This document shows positions 1-8,102 of a DNA stretch of 64,000 nucleotides, piece after piece; the stretch's first letter is position 1; each line of letters opens with the position of its first letter. The notes under the pieces were generated by a model. It was not told the origin of the DNA and did not search any database. It saw only the letters and a program-made list of their open reading frames with translations. This stretch comes from Paenibacillus alkalitolerans (lineage in GTDB: Bacteria; Bacillota; Bacilli; Paenibacillales; YIM-B00363). A program made the translations under genes and the position numbers. The stretch is taken from assembly GCF_016482785.1 (NCBI RefSeq), contig NZ_JAEMXM010000001.1, forward strand, positions 496,001 to 560,000, written 5' to 3'.

Positions 1-550
1 TATGGCTTCCTTGTTGGATGAATGGCCCGCCCCCGTCAATCTCCTTCGTGCCGTGCCATGATTCGTAATATGTCTTAGGCCGAAAATGTTTGATCGTTAC
101 ATCGACCGACATGATACGCCCCAACGCCCCCGAATCGATGAGCTCCTTCAGGTAGCACATATGCTTAATAAACCGTCTCATGTATGAAACAGCCAGCAGC
201 ACCCCGCGTTCCTTGCAGGAGGCGATCATCTCCCGCTGCTTGTCCGGCGAGATATGAAGCGGTTTCTCGCAAAGACAATGCAGCCCCGACCGGGATGCCG
301 CCATAACGCCATCGTAGTGGGAAGCGTTTGGCGTGCAAATCACGGCTGCAGTCGCTTGCGAGCGGGCGGACGTCTCCGCGATGTCGGTGCCGCTCACCGG
401 AATGCCGTGCTCTGCGGCGAACGCCGCAGCCTTCTCTGCATTGCGGCCCACGACGGCGGTGATTTCCGCCTCCGGAATCGATGCGAACGCTTTCAGATAC
501 GCCTTGCTGATAACACCGTGTCCGATAAGCACGATGCGATGCTTCTTCAA
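1..550 (-). CDS. Gfo/Idh/MocA-family NAD(P)-dependent oxidoreductase, N-terminal part (runs off the left edge)
   Basis: The reading frame opens at a TTG (548-550) eight bases after a clear AGGAGG and stays open to the window edge, giving about 183 residues. The N-terminus reads KKHRIVLIGHGVISKAYLKAF, a Rossmann dinucleotide fold (GxGxxS). Further on come CTPNASH, CEKPLH (the EKP motif that holds the catalytic lysine of this family) and GGGPFIQQGSH, which begins the substrate domain. The family oxidises or epimerises sugars, inositols and related polyols in the cytoplasm. It lies 17 bases after the stop of the esterase gene at 568-1365 and is probably co-transcribed with it. The substrate cannot be told from this fragment. 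Confidence 0.9.
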   Translation of the reverse strand, partial: MKKHRIVLIGHGVISKAYLKAFASIPEAEITAVVGRNAEKAAAFAAEHGIPVSGTDIAETSARSQATAAVICTPNASHYDGVMAASRSGLHCLCEKPLHISPDKQREMIASCKERGVLLAVSYMRRFIKHMCYLKELIDSGALGRIMSVDVTIKHFRPKTYYESWHGTKEIDGGGPFIQQGSH

Positions 551-567
551 ATGAGATTCCTCCTAAC

Positions 568-1365
568 TTAACTTCCTATGTAGGCAGTCCCTTTTCTCAA
601 TCCGAGAAATTCAAGAAAACGTACGATCTCTTCGTCCCAAAACTCCCAAGTGTGCCCGTGTCCTTCCGCTTCCCGGTAATGATAGTCGTACGGATTGCCT
701 GGCAATCCGGCGAAGAAAACCCGCATGAGCTCATTCAGGTGAAGCCAGGGATCCTCGCTGCCGCATGAGTGATACACCCTAGGTAGCGGCGTTCCTTTAG
801 CAAGTGCTTGACGCCCCAGAAATTTCAAATCGTTCTCCGTTTCCTTCATATCACCCTCCCCGAATAGGAGGATCCGGTCGTAAGCGCGATCAGAGCCATC
901 GTTCACGAGGGCGATGTCGGATTTGTCGCCGGCCGAGAATGCGCCGATCGCCGCATACAGATCCGGACGGGCCAGTCCGATACGGAAACAGCCGTAGCCG
1001 CCGTTCGACAGGCCGGAGATGTAGTTATCCTCCCGATCGGAAGAGAGTCTGGGAAACAGGTGACGGAGGATCGCCGGCAGCTCCTCGGTCATGTAAATAA
1101 AGAAACGGCCGCCGTGCGCCATGTTCGTATAACAGGAGTTGAGGACGCCCGGCAGTACGACCGCGATACCGTATTGGTTCGCATAGCTCTCAATGCGGCT
1201 CATTCGCTGCCACGCAGTGTGGTCGCCCGAGCCGCCGTGCAGCAGCCAGAGCACTTTCAGCTTGCCGTCTCCCGTGTACGGACGCTTCTCCTGCGGCAGG
1301 ATGACGTTCACCTGCATCTCCATTTCCAACACTTCGGAGAAAAAATGAGTCTCCATCAATGCCAT
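568..1365 (-). CDS. Esterase family protein (alpha/beta hydrolase, EstA / esterase D type), second copy
   Basis: About 265 residues. The start at 1365 (MALMETHFFSEVLEM) is chosen because it follows GGGAAG and lies six bases after the stop of the upstream paralogue; a longer in-frame extension would overlap that gene. Visible motifs are LWLLHGGSGDHTAW (oxyanion region), GLSNGGYGCF (nucleophile elbow with the catalytic serine) and EGHGHTWEFWDEE (catalytic histidine). This architecture belongs to the tributyrin/S-formylglutathione hydrolase-like esterases, often seen next to plant-polysaccharide genes where they remove acyl groups from sugars. It is a diverged duplicate of the gene at 1371-2156. 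Substrate unknown; cytoplasmic, no signal peptide. Confidence 0.88.
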   Translation of the reverse strand: MALMETHFFSEVLEMEMQVNVILPQEKRPYTGDGKLKVLWLLHGGSGDHTAWQRMSRIESYANQYGIAVVLPGVLNSCYTNMAHGGRFFIYMTEELPAILRHLFPRLSSDREDNYISGLSNGGYGCFRIGLARPDLYAAIGAFSAGDKSDIALVNDGSDRAYDRILLFGEGDMKETENDLKFLGRQALAKGTPLPRVYHSCGSEDPWLHLNELMRVFFAGLPGNPYDYHYREAEGHGHTWEFWDEEIVRFLEFLGLRKGTAYIGS

Positions 1366-1370
1366 AGCGC

Positions 1371-2156
1371 TTACTTCCCTCCCTCGACGGACAGGTGCTG
1401 CAGCAGCCAAGGGATGGTCCGTTCGATGCATGTATCCCAGCATTGCCAACTGTGGCCGCCCGGGCCTTCCTCATATTCTAGCGGCAGCCCCAGCGATTTC
1501 GCATGTTGTTGGAAACGGACGTTCTCTTCGTGTAAGAAGTCTTCGGTTCCGCACCACATATACAAATTCGGGCGAGGGCCGTCCGATGCGGCCAACCTTG
1601 AGGCGGACGCGAATAGGTCGTTCACTCCGCCTTCCAGCCGCTCCCTGCTCCCGAATATATCGCTAGATAACTGCGAGGGCAATCGGTCGTAAGTCTTAAG
1701 CGCATCCATCTCGCCGGAGAAGGATGCGGCGGCGGAGTAGCGTTCGGGCGCATTCAATGCGGCCTTCATCGCACCGTAACCTCCCATGGAGAGTCCGGCG
1801 ATAAAGCGGTCTTCCCGGGCGCTCGAGATCGGATACATGCGTTCGCAGAACGCGGGAAGCTCCTCGGTAATGAAGCGGAAGTACTCCCGTCCGAACGCCA
1901 TATCAGTATACCAGCTCAGGTGAGCGGCAGGCATAACGACTGAGATCGGCTTATCCTCCACGTAGCGCTCGATGCTCGTTCTCCGCATCCAAGCGGTATG
2001 ATCGTCGCTCATGCCGTGAAGCAAGTATAATGCCGGGTACGGTCCCGGGTCGTTCACGCTGCGCCAACCGCCGGCTACGTGCTGCGGAAGCAATACCTCC
2101 ATCGAAACCGGCATGCGAAGAACTTCGGAATGATAATGTACATGAAGCCAAGCCAT
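1371..2156 (-). CDS. Esterase family protein (alpha/beta hydrolase, EstA / esterase D type), first copy
   Basis: 261 residues beginning MAWLHVHYHSEVLRM, after an AGGGGG about a dozen bases upstream. It carries LYLLHGMSDDHTAWMR, the nucleophile elbow GLSMGGYGAM and the histidine region EGPGGHSWQCWD. It aligns by eye over its whole length with the next gene, so the two are tandem paralogues in one transcript with the Gfo/Idh/MocA gene. The family hydrolyses short-chain acyl esters. Association with an oxidoreductase of the sugar/inositol type suggests deacylation of an imported sugar derivative, but this is only inference. No signal peptide is visible. Confidence 0.9.
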   Translation of the reverse strand: MAWLHVHYHSEVLRMPVSMEVLLPQHVAGGWRSVNDPGPYPALYLLHGMSDDHTAWMRRTSIERYVEDKPISVVMPAAHLSWYTDMAFGREYFRFITEELPAFCERMYPISSAREDRFIAGLSMGGYGAMKAALNAPERYSAAASFSGEMDALKTYDRLPSQLSSDIFGSRERLEGGVNDLFASASRLAASDGPRPNLYMWCGTEDFLHEENVRFQQHAKSLGLPLEYEEGPGGHSWQCWDTCIERTIPWLLQHLSVEGGK

Positions 2157-2296
2157 GGTCGAAGCAGCCCCCTAGCATGTGTATAAGTCTTCAATTCTAT
2201 TTGTAGTTTCAGTTATACTAACTTTACATTATCTGCAATCTGAGAACAATTCGATATAGGAACCTCTGGTTATGTCGGACGATGTAGGAACGCAAA

Positions 2297-2340
2297 AAAA
2301 TAAAGCCGCCATCTGTTTAGAGTAATGGCTGGCTTTTGCA
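2297..2340 (-). terminator. Intrinsic terminator of the GH43-like gene
   Basis: Reading leftwards after the stop at 2370, the arms AGCCAGCCAT and ATGGCGGCT pair with one bulged A and are followed by TTTATTTTTTT. It separates the GH43-like gene from the esterase transcript. Confidence 0.75.
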
Positions 2341-2369
2341 AGTACAATGTTGTAAAAGTGAGCGATTGT

Positions 2370-3764
2370 TCAAGTTTTCGCGGCGGCCACATATTTGGCG
2401 TAAATGGCATCATACTCCGTTTTTGTAATGGGAATTACCGTCCCATGACGGGGATGTGGAGGCAGCTCATAGGAAGAAGACATCACCCATTCCCCGGAAT
2501 TCAGGTCGGTCGTTTCAAGGGGGACGTAGCCTCTGCCGCTGAACTCGTCTACAAACAGATACCATTTATTTTCCGTATTGGATTTAAAAATCGTCGGACC
2601 TTCCACCCACTTCATGTTGCCTACGCCTTCTTTAATCAGTTCAAAGTTAGTGTCGAGCACAGAATTCCCGACTTCTTGGAAGACCGTCTTTCCATAAGGC
2701 GTCGAAGCGGAATTGTCTCTTTCATCCTTTGTGAATCTGTATATCTTGCCATCGTGGGCAATCATGGTCGTATCAATGATTGAATACCCGAAATCCATGT
2801 AAACTTGAGGTTCCGTGAAAACATAGAAATCTCTGGTTTTACTGTACAACATTTTTTGGCGGGCATTGCCGGTATGACTTTCATTTTCGAATATATTCGA
2901 TGCCCAGAAGACAACATACTCGTTTGTCGTATGATCGTAGATCACTTCGGGTGCCCATGTATTTCCCGCCTCCGCAGGCGCCACCTGAATCATCCTTTGC
3001 TCCGACCAATGGATAAGGTCGTTGGATTCCCAGACCATAATGGATCTGCTGCCACTTCTTTGCGCCCGGTTCCAGTCGCCGTTGCCGTGAATTTTCAGAT
3101 CGGTTGCAATCATGTAAAACTTATCGCCTTCCGGCGAACGGATAATAAAAGGATCTCTCAGTCCTTGCTCGCCTATTTCGGATGTCAGGACCGGTTGTCC
3201 GTCGTTCAATTCGTTCCAGCGCAGAGGATCGTTTCCTTCGCTTAAAGCAAAATAGATCTGCTCCCCGTTTATGAAGCGATCCCCAATAAAATAAGTAAAG
3301 AAGTATCCTGCATAATCCTCTTCCTTAGGAAGCTCTCTTACTCTTGCTTGAAAACTCTTTGTTGCGGATACGTCATTTTTGGTGATGGTTGCCGTTAGCG
3401 TAACTGTGACATCCCCGCTTCCGCTCGCAGGACGCGAAACTTCCCCTGTAGTTGTAATGACGGTGGGATTTTCAGAATTCCAAGTAATTCTTGTTTCGTG
3501 ATTTCCTTCTGTCGGCAGTGTTAAATGGCCACGGACATCATCGATGTTGTAAACGATCAAAGCTTCCGTATCCAGCCGAACTTCCTCTGCAATTGTTGAC
3601 TTATCCGCTGCGGTATCCACTAACTTTTCCCCCTTATCGGCAATTGTTTCATCCGGCTCCACATGACCGGCTAATCGATCGCCTCTACTATTCATAAAGA
3701 TGCCGGTTGCAATTATTATTAGAAGAACTAGACAGGTGAATAACATTCGATAGTAACGATTCAT
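2370..3764 (-). CDS. Secreted glycoside hydrolase family 43-like protein with Ig-like domain
   Basis: About 464 residues. The ATG at 3764 (MNRYYRMLF) is preferred over a GTG three codons upstream because AGAGGTGA stands five bases before it. Residues 5-25 form a signal peptide or membrane anchor. Residues about 55-140 look like the atrophied bacterial Ig-like domain (ITWNSENPTVITTTGEVSRP). The rest resembles a five-bladed propeller of the arabinanase/xylosidase GH43 type: GLRDPFIIRSPEGDKFYMIATDLKI, then WAPEVIYDHTTNEYVVFWAS and WVEGPTIFKS. The expected acids are the D in RDPF, a D on a middle blade, and the E in WVEGP or WAPE. It probably trims arabinan or another plant side chain outside the cell. 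The gene stands alone with its own terminator. Confidence 0.85.
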   Translation of the reverse strand: MNRYYRMLFTCLVLLIIIATGIFMNSRGDRLAGHVEPDETIADKGEKLVDTAADKSTIAEEVRLDTEALIVYNIDDVRGHLTLPTEGNHETRITWNSENPTVITTTGEVSRPASGSGDVTVTLTATITKNDVSATKSFQARVRELPKEEDYAGYFFTYFIGDRFINGEQIYFALSEGNDPLRWNELNDGQPVLTSEIGEQGLRDPFIIRSPEGDKFYMIATDLKIHGNGDWNRAQRSGSRSIMVWESNDLIHWSEQRMIQVAPAEAGNTWAPEVIYDHTTNEYVVFWASNIFENESHTGNARQKMLYSKTRDFYVFTEPQVYMDFGYSIIDTTMIAHDGKIYRFTKDERDNSASTPYGKTVFQEVGNSVLDTNFELIKEGVGNMKWVEGPTIFKSNTENKWYLFVDEFSGRGYVPLETTDLNSGEWVMSSSYELPPHPRHGTVIPITKTEYDAIYAKYVAAAKT

Positions 3765-3924
3765 GTGTATCACCTCTCGTCATTTCGCATAGAGGCAAAC
3801 ATAAATGCATATCAATTAATATATATACTAATGTTCATAATATATTATCGCTTATTGGCCCATTTTTCAACGTAAATAATTTGCCGTATTTTTTTATCTA
3901 CTCCCTTGAGAATAAATAAGAAGA

Positions 3925-3959
3925 GAACTTTCAGGTTGTGAAGACTCCTCTGAAAGTTC
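3925..3959. repeat. Perfect 10-bp inverted repeat
   Basis: GAACTTTCAG at 3925-3934 pairs with CTGAAAGTTC at 3950-3959 across a 15-nt loop. There is no T-run on either side, so it is not a normal terminator. It lies between the GH43-like promoter region and the 80-bp tandem repeat and may be part of the same repeat or mobile remnant. Confidence 0.6.
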
Positions 3960-4021
3960 GGAATTGTACTGCTATTAGCGGAAAGACTCCGTATAGGACG
4001 CTATTAAGATCCTTGGATCGT

Positions 4022-4394
4022 TATTTTTTTTGCGCATCACCGTGTTTCACTATGAAACAAGCACGCACGATTCGCCGCCTCTTGTTCATTCCGGCACAAC
4101 GTGGTTTTTTTGCGCATCACCGTGTTTCACTATGAAACAAGCACGCACGATTCGCCGCCTCTTGTTCATTCCGGCACAACGTGGTTTTTTTGCGCATCAC
4201 CGTGTTTCACTATGAAACAAGCACGCACGATTCGCCGCCTCTTGTTCATTCCGGCACAACGTGGTTTTTTTGCGCATCACCGTGTTTCACTATGAAACAA
4301 GCACGCACGATTCGCCGGCTCTTGTTTCACACCGGCACAACGTGGTTCTTTCGCGCATCACCGTGTTCACTATGAAACAAGCACGCACGATTCA
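4022..4394. repeat. 80-bp tandem repeat (minisatellite), about 4.6 units
   Basis: The element TGCGCATCAC begins at 4031, 4111, 4191 and 4271, and recurs changed to CGCGCATCAC near 4352, giving an exact 80-bp period. The first units are identical; the fourth has small changes and the last is degenerate and truncated after GCACGCACGATTC. Every unit holds the hairpin GTTTCA-CTA-TGAAAC and the second inverted repeat AACAAG...CTTGTT, which overlaps the first, plus a run of seven T. The unit length is not a multiple of three and stop codons fall in all frames, so it is not coding. It fills the gap between the 3' end of metE and the promoter of the GH43-like gene. Confidence 0.92.
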
Positions 4395-4484
4395 TGGTTA
4401 TATGTCCGAGTGAACCCGGTGGCATCTGTAATTTACTACAAATCCTTCCGTTGATATGTCCTGACTCGATATCGGAATAAACCA

Positions 4485-6779
4485 TTAATTAAGCGAATGT
4501 TGGACATATTTCGCACGGACGATCTTTGTCGCTTCAACCATATTGCGGAGGGAAGAAACAGTCTCATCAAATCCGCGCGTCTTAAGTCCGCAGTCCGGAT
4601 TGATCCAAAACAGCTTCGGATCCAGCACACGCAAAGCGCGTTCGATCATCGAAGTCATTTCCTCCACTTGCGGAACCCGCGGACTGTGGATATCGTATAC
4701 GCCTAAACCGATGCCTTTACTATAGGTATTCAACTCGAAGCTGTGAATCAGCTCTCCATGACTGCGGGATGTCTCGATCGAAATCACATCGGCATCCATC
4801 TCTTCGATCGAATCGATCATGTCATGGAACTCGCAATAGCACATATGCGTGTGAATTTGCGTGGTATCTTGTACCGTGCAGGTGGCTGCGCGGAATGCCT
4901 TTACAGCCCACTTCAGGTACTTCGATTGTTCTTCCTCCTTGAGCGGCAGCCCTTCGCGCACCGCGGGCTCGTCGACCTGTATCATGTGAATACCCGCCTG
5001 CTCCATTGCCTCCACCTCTTGTCTAAGCGCATAGGCCAATTGATAAGCGATGTGTTCGCGATCGATGTCATCGCGAACAAACGACCAGTTCATGATCGTA
5101 ATCGGTCCGGTCAGCATTCCTTTAACCGGTCGTTCGGTCTGGGACTGAGCATATTTTGTCTCTTCGACGGTCATCGGCCCCTTGAACGCTACGTCCCCAA
5201 ATATGATCGGCGGTTTGACGCAGCGGGATCCGTACGATTGTACCCAACCGTTCTGTGTGAACGCGAAGCCCGCGAGCTTCTCGCCGAAAAACTCGACCAT
5301 GTCGGTTCGCTCAAATTCGCCGTGCACGAGAACATCCAGCCCGATTTCCTCCTGCAGCTTGATCCACAGATCGATCTGTTCCCGGATGAAGCTTGTATAC
5401 CGCTCATCGCTCCATTCGCCTTTGCGCCAAAGCTGGCGGGCCCTGCGAACCTCGGCGGTTTGCGGGAAGCTTCCGATTGTCGTTGTCGGAAAGATAGGCA
5501 ACCGCCATTTCTCCTGTTGAGCTTTATGACGTTCGGAGAAAGGACTGTTCCGTTCGGGGTGCTGAGTACTGATAGCGGCAACCGCATGCTGAACGTCTTC
5601 CCGATTGCGGTCGGCAGACAGGTTAAGCGCCTGGCCGGCACGATCGTATTGTTCCAGTTCGGATATGATACCGCCACCGTCTTTCGCTAATGCTTTCGTT
5701 AGAAGTACAAGCTCCTCCAGCTTCTCATCCGCAAATGCGAGAGCTTCCTTCAGTTCGGATTTCAGTGTCGTTTCATGTTGTACCGTTACCGGAACGTGAA
5801 GCAAGCTGCAGGACGATTGTACGACTAACCTCTCGACCGGTACGAGCTTTGCGAGGCTTTGCAGCAGCGCCAGTTTTTCACGAAGAGGCGCCTTCCAAAT
5901 ACCGCGGCCGTCGATGACACCCACACCTAATACCTTGTCCGCCGGAAAACCCAGCTCTTTGATCGACGACATATTACCGGAAAAGCCATGTACGAAATCA
6001 AGTCCTATTCCTTTCACTGGCAGTCCGACGATGTCGCTGTAGCGCTCTGCCGATTCAAAATAGGTTTGCAGCATGATGTTCAAGTTCGGCGCCGAAGCGG
6101 CAAACGTCCCATAGATTAACTTCAATCGCTGCACATCGGCTTCGCTTAGCTTTGTTACGAGTATCGGTTCATCGATTTGTACCCACTGAACCCCTTCTCT
6201 TTCAAGCTCCCGCAAAATCTCCACATAGAGAGGAAGCAGCCGGTCGAGCCACGAGTCTGTCTCCGATACGCTATAACCCTTTGACAGCTTTAGGAAGGTC
6301 AACGGTCCGACAATAACCGGTTTTCCTTCTATACCGAGCTTCTCCTTCGCTTCCCGATATGCCGAAAGAGGTTTATTTTCGGTAAGCGCCGGCGATACCC
6401 CGTCCAATTCAGGAACGATATAGTGATAGTTGGTGTTGAACCATTTGGTCATTTCGCATGCCGCCGAATCCTTCGTACCGCGGGCCATGCCGTAATAGAC
6501 GGATAGCGGTACGGCACCGCCTTGATAAGAAAAGCGCTTAGGAATGATGCCGAACATTGCGGCTGTATCAAGCATGTGATCGTAATAGCTGAAATCATTC
6601 ACCGCGATGAAGTCGATGCCCTTCTCCCGCTGTTTGCGCAAATGATTCAAACGGATTTCCTGCAGCTGACTGTGAAACTCCGATTCTATGAGCTTGCCTG
6701 ACCAAAATGCCTCCAACGTCTTCTTCCACTCTCGATTCGCACCGATACGCGGATATCCCAGCACACTGCTTTTCACCAT
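4485..6779 (-). CDS. metE: Cobalamin-independent methionine synthase (5-methyltetrahydropteroyltriglutamate--homocysteine methyltransferase)
   Basis: 764 residues, the usual MetE length, starting MVKSSVLGYPRIGANREWKK. MetE transfers a methyl group from methyl-tetrahydropteroyltriglutamate to homocysteine in the cytoplasm, the last step of methionine synthesis. Two related barrels are visible: an N-terminal one, and a C-terminal catalytic one beginning PIFPTTTIGSFPQT. The zinc ligands are all present: H and C in HTHMCYCEFHDM, E in ISIETSRSHGE and C in NPDCGLKTRG. No SAM riboswitch or T-box was found upstream. Instead the 112-bp gap to the LysR gene holds a 20-bp palindrome and an inverted repeat around the ribosome binding site, so control by the neighbouring regulator is likely. 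Confidence 0.97.
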   Translation of the reverse strand: MVKSSVLGYPRIGANREWKKTLEAFWSGKLIESEFHSQLQEIRLNHLRKQREKGIDFIAVNDFSYYDHMLDTAAMFGIIPKRFSYQGGAVPLSVYYGMARGTKDSAACEMTKWFNTNYHYIVPELDGVSPALTENKPLSAYREAKEKLGIEGKPVIVGPLTFLKLSKGYSVSETDSWLDRLLPLYVEILRELEREGVQWVQIDEPILVTKLSEADVQRLKLIYGTFAASAPNLNIMLQTYFESAERYSDIVGLPVKGIGLDFVHGFSGNMSSIKELGFPADKVLGVGVIDGRGIWKAPLREKLALLQSLAKLVPVERLVVQSSCSLLHVPVTVQHETTLKSELKEALAFADEKLEELVLLTKALAKDGGGIISELEQYDRAGQALNLSADRNREDVQHAVAAISTQHPERNSPFSERHKAQQEKWRLPIFPTTTIGSFPQTAEVRRARQLWRKGEWSDERYTSFIREQIDLWIKLQEEIGLDVLVHGEFERTDMVEFFGEKLAGFAFTQNGWVQSYGSRCVKPPIIFGDVAFKGPMTVEETKYAQSQTERPVKGMLTGPITIMNWSFVRDDIDREHIAYQLAYALRQEVEAMEQAGIHMIQVDEPAVREGLPLKEEEQSKYLKWAVKAFRAATCTVQDTTQIHTHMCYCEFHDMIDSIEEMDADVISIETSRSHGELIHSFELNTYSKGIGLGVYDIHSPRVPQVEEMTSMIERALRVLDPKLFWINPDCGLKTRGFDETVSSLRNMVEATKIVRAKYVQHSLN

Positions 6780-6780
6780 G

Positions 6781-6813
6781 TTTTGTAAACTCCTCTGCTA
6801 GTTGTTTACAAAA
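6781..6813 (-). promoter_or_regulatory. Inverted repeat enclosing the metE ribosome binding site
   Basis: TTTTGTAAAC (6781-6790) and GTTTACAAAA (6804-6813) are perfect 10-bp arms. In the mRNA the 13-nt loop between them contains AGAGGAG, the ribosome binding site of metE, and the hairpin ends two bases before the ATG. It could modulate translation or be a protein operator. Confidence 0.6.
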
Positions 6814-6852
6814 AACATATCACGTCAGGCTGGATATAGCGTAACTGATAAT

Positions 6853-6872
6853 AACTATATCTAGATATAGTT
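6853..6872. promoter_or_regulatory. Perfect 20-bp palindrome, probable LysR-type operator for metE
   Basis: AACTATATCTAGATATAGTT is its own reverse complement. It lies between the LysR gene and metE, about 75 bp before the metE start, where a LysR activator would bind (A/T-rich dyad with T-N11-A character). The pairing of regulator and site is inference from position. Confidence 0.65.
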
Positions 6873-6891
6873 TTTGGCTATAACAAAGCGA

Positions 6892-7794
6892 TTATTGGGT
6901 TATTGCCTGCTTGAGCGACTGAATATACGCCTCTCCCAGCTTGGATAGTGAAGCGTTTCGATGGGATATCCAACCGACATTGATCGTTTCCTCGCAATCC
7001 AACGGCACGGGAATAATTTCATTGCCGTTTAAGTCGGCGCTCAGTACACCGGTGGATATCGTATATCCGTTTAATCCGATCAACAAATTGAAGAGCGTCG
7101 CCCGGTCATTGACTCGAATGCTTTTCTTGTGCGACATCGTGCTGAGTATTTCTTCCGAAAAATGGAATGAATTATATTCTCCCTGGTCAAAGGACAAATA
7201 CGGATATTGCTCCAGCTGGTCAATCGTCACGATCGATTGCTTCGCCAAGGGATTCTTAATACTGATAAAAATGTGCGGTTTCGCGATAAATAAGCTGTTG
7301 AACTGCAAATTGGCTTCTTTAAGCATCTTGTTGATGACTTTCTCGTTAAACTCATTCAAATATAAAATTCCGATCTCGCTGCGCAAGCTTTTGACATCCT
7401 CAATAATTTCATAAGTTTTTGTCTCGCGCAAAGCCAATTCATATTCATCTTGGCCATACTGCTGCACTAAACTTACAAATGCATTCACCGCGAAAGCGTA
7501 ATGCTGAGTCGATACCGAAAAATGCTGCGGGGAAGGTTTGGCATTGAGATACCTGCCTTCCAATAATTCCGCTTGCTCGACCACCTGTCGCGCGTATCTT
7601 AAGAATTCAACCCCGTTCTTGGAAAGGGATATTCCTTTATTGGATCTTTCAAAAATCGTAATCTTCAATTCTTCTTCAAGATCTCTAATTGCATTGGAAA
7701 GGCTGGGCTGAGAAATAAACAGCCGCTTGGCCGCTTCATTAATGGAACCTCTCTTCACGACTTCAATCACATACTTTAATTGCTGCAGCGTCAA
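6892..7794 (-). CDS. LysR-family transcriptional regulator, probable regulator of metE
   Basis: 300 residues. The N-terminus MTLQQLKYVIEVVKRGSI with INEAAKRLFISQPSLSNAIRDLEEEL is the winged-helix DNA-binding domain and first part of the linker helix. Residues about 90-300 form the periplasmic-binding-protein-like effector domain, for example IGILYLNEFNEKVINKML. It resembles LysR regulators of sulphur and methionine metabolism in Gram-positive bacteria (MtaR/MetR, CysL-like), but the subfamily cannot be fixed by eye. It is transcribed in the same direction as metE and ends 112 bp before it, with a 20-bp palindrome in the gap. The likely role is sensing methionine supply or homocysteine and acting on metE. 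Confidence 0.9.
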   Translation of the reverse strand: MTLQQLKYVIEVVKRGSINEAAKRLFISQPSLSNAIRDLEEELKITIFERSNKGISLSKNGVEFLRYARQVVEQAELLEGRYLNAKPSPQHFSVSTQHYAFAVNAFVSLVQQYGQDEYELALRETKTYEIIEDVKSLRSEIGILYLNEFNEKVINKMLKEANLQFNSLFIAKPHIFISIKNPLAKQSIVTIDQLEQYPYLSFDQGEYNSFHFSEEILSTMSHKKSIRVNDRATLFNLLIGLNGYTISTGVLSADLNGNEIIPVPLDCEETINVGWISHRNASLSKLGEAYIQSLKQAITQ

Positions 7795-8052
7795 TGTGAC
7801 TCTCCCCTCTATATTCTCGATGTTCTCGCAGGCAGTTGGATTCTTTGCTGTTTTACATTACATTATACATCACTATTTTCGGCCATGATTTTTTCTCCGG
7901 TTATTCAAACCGATTTTCTTTCTCTATCGTTATTTATCATTGGGGGAGTGCACCCTGTCCTCTTCAAATAACAAACTAACGGAAGGAACGGGAGAAGCGA
8001 CCTCATGTATCCGAATTTTGTGGCATTTCCAGTCTGCATGAGTGTTTCGCGG
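7795..8052. other. Promoter region of the LysR gene, no gene seen
   Basis: On the minus strand TATAAT (7862-7867) is a good -10 candidate for the LysR gene, but no convincing -35 stands at the right distance. A 64-codon minus-strand reading frame here overlaps the terminator of the next gene and has no ribosome binding site or family features. Nothing else was recognised. Confidence 0.5.
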
Positions 8053-8099
8053 CAAAAAACAAAGCCGGCCGACTCTTCGCCCCAGAGTATGGCCGGCAT
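8053..8099 (-). terminator. Intrinsic terminator of the homogentisate operon
   Basis: After the stop at 8103 the minus strand reads GCCGGCC-A-ACTCT, a short loop, AGAGT-CGGCCGGC and then TTTGTTTTTT. It ends the five-gene operon from hppD to the acyl-CoA ligase. Confidence 0.85.
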
Positions 8100-8102
8100 T
8101 AT

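Noticed and set aside
4030-4375. Overlapping plus-strand reading frames of 61-65 codons with repeated peptide
   Set aside because: They arise from the 80-bp tandem repeat, shift frame each unit and share the same stop context; no ribosome binding sites. Not protein genes.
4022-4394. CRISPR array
   Set aside because: The 80-bp units are repeated as a whole without variable spacers and no cas gene is near.
6780-6891. SAM riboswitch or T-box before metE
   Set aside because: The 112-bp gap is too short and lacks the conserved blocks of either; only DNA-palindrome type repeats are present.
7905-8099. 64-codon minus-strand frame between the acyl-CoA ligase and the LysR gene
   Set aside because: It begins inside the intrinsic terminator of the homogentisate operon and has no ribosome binding site.
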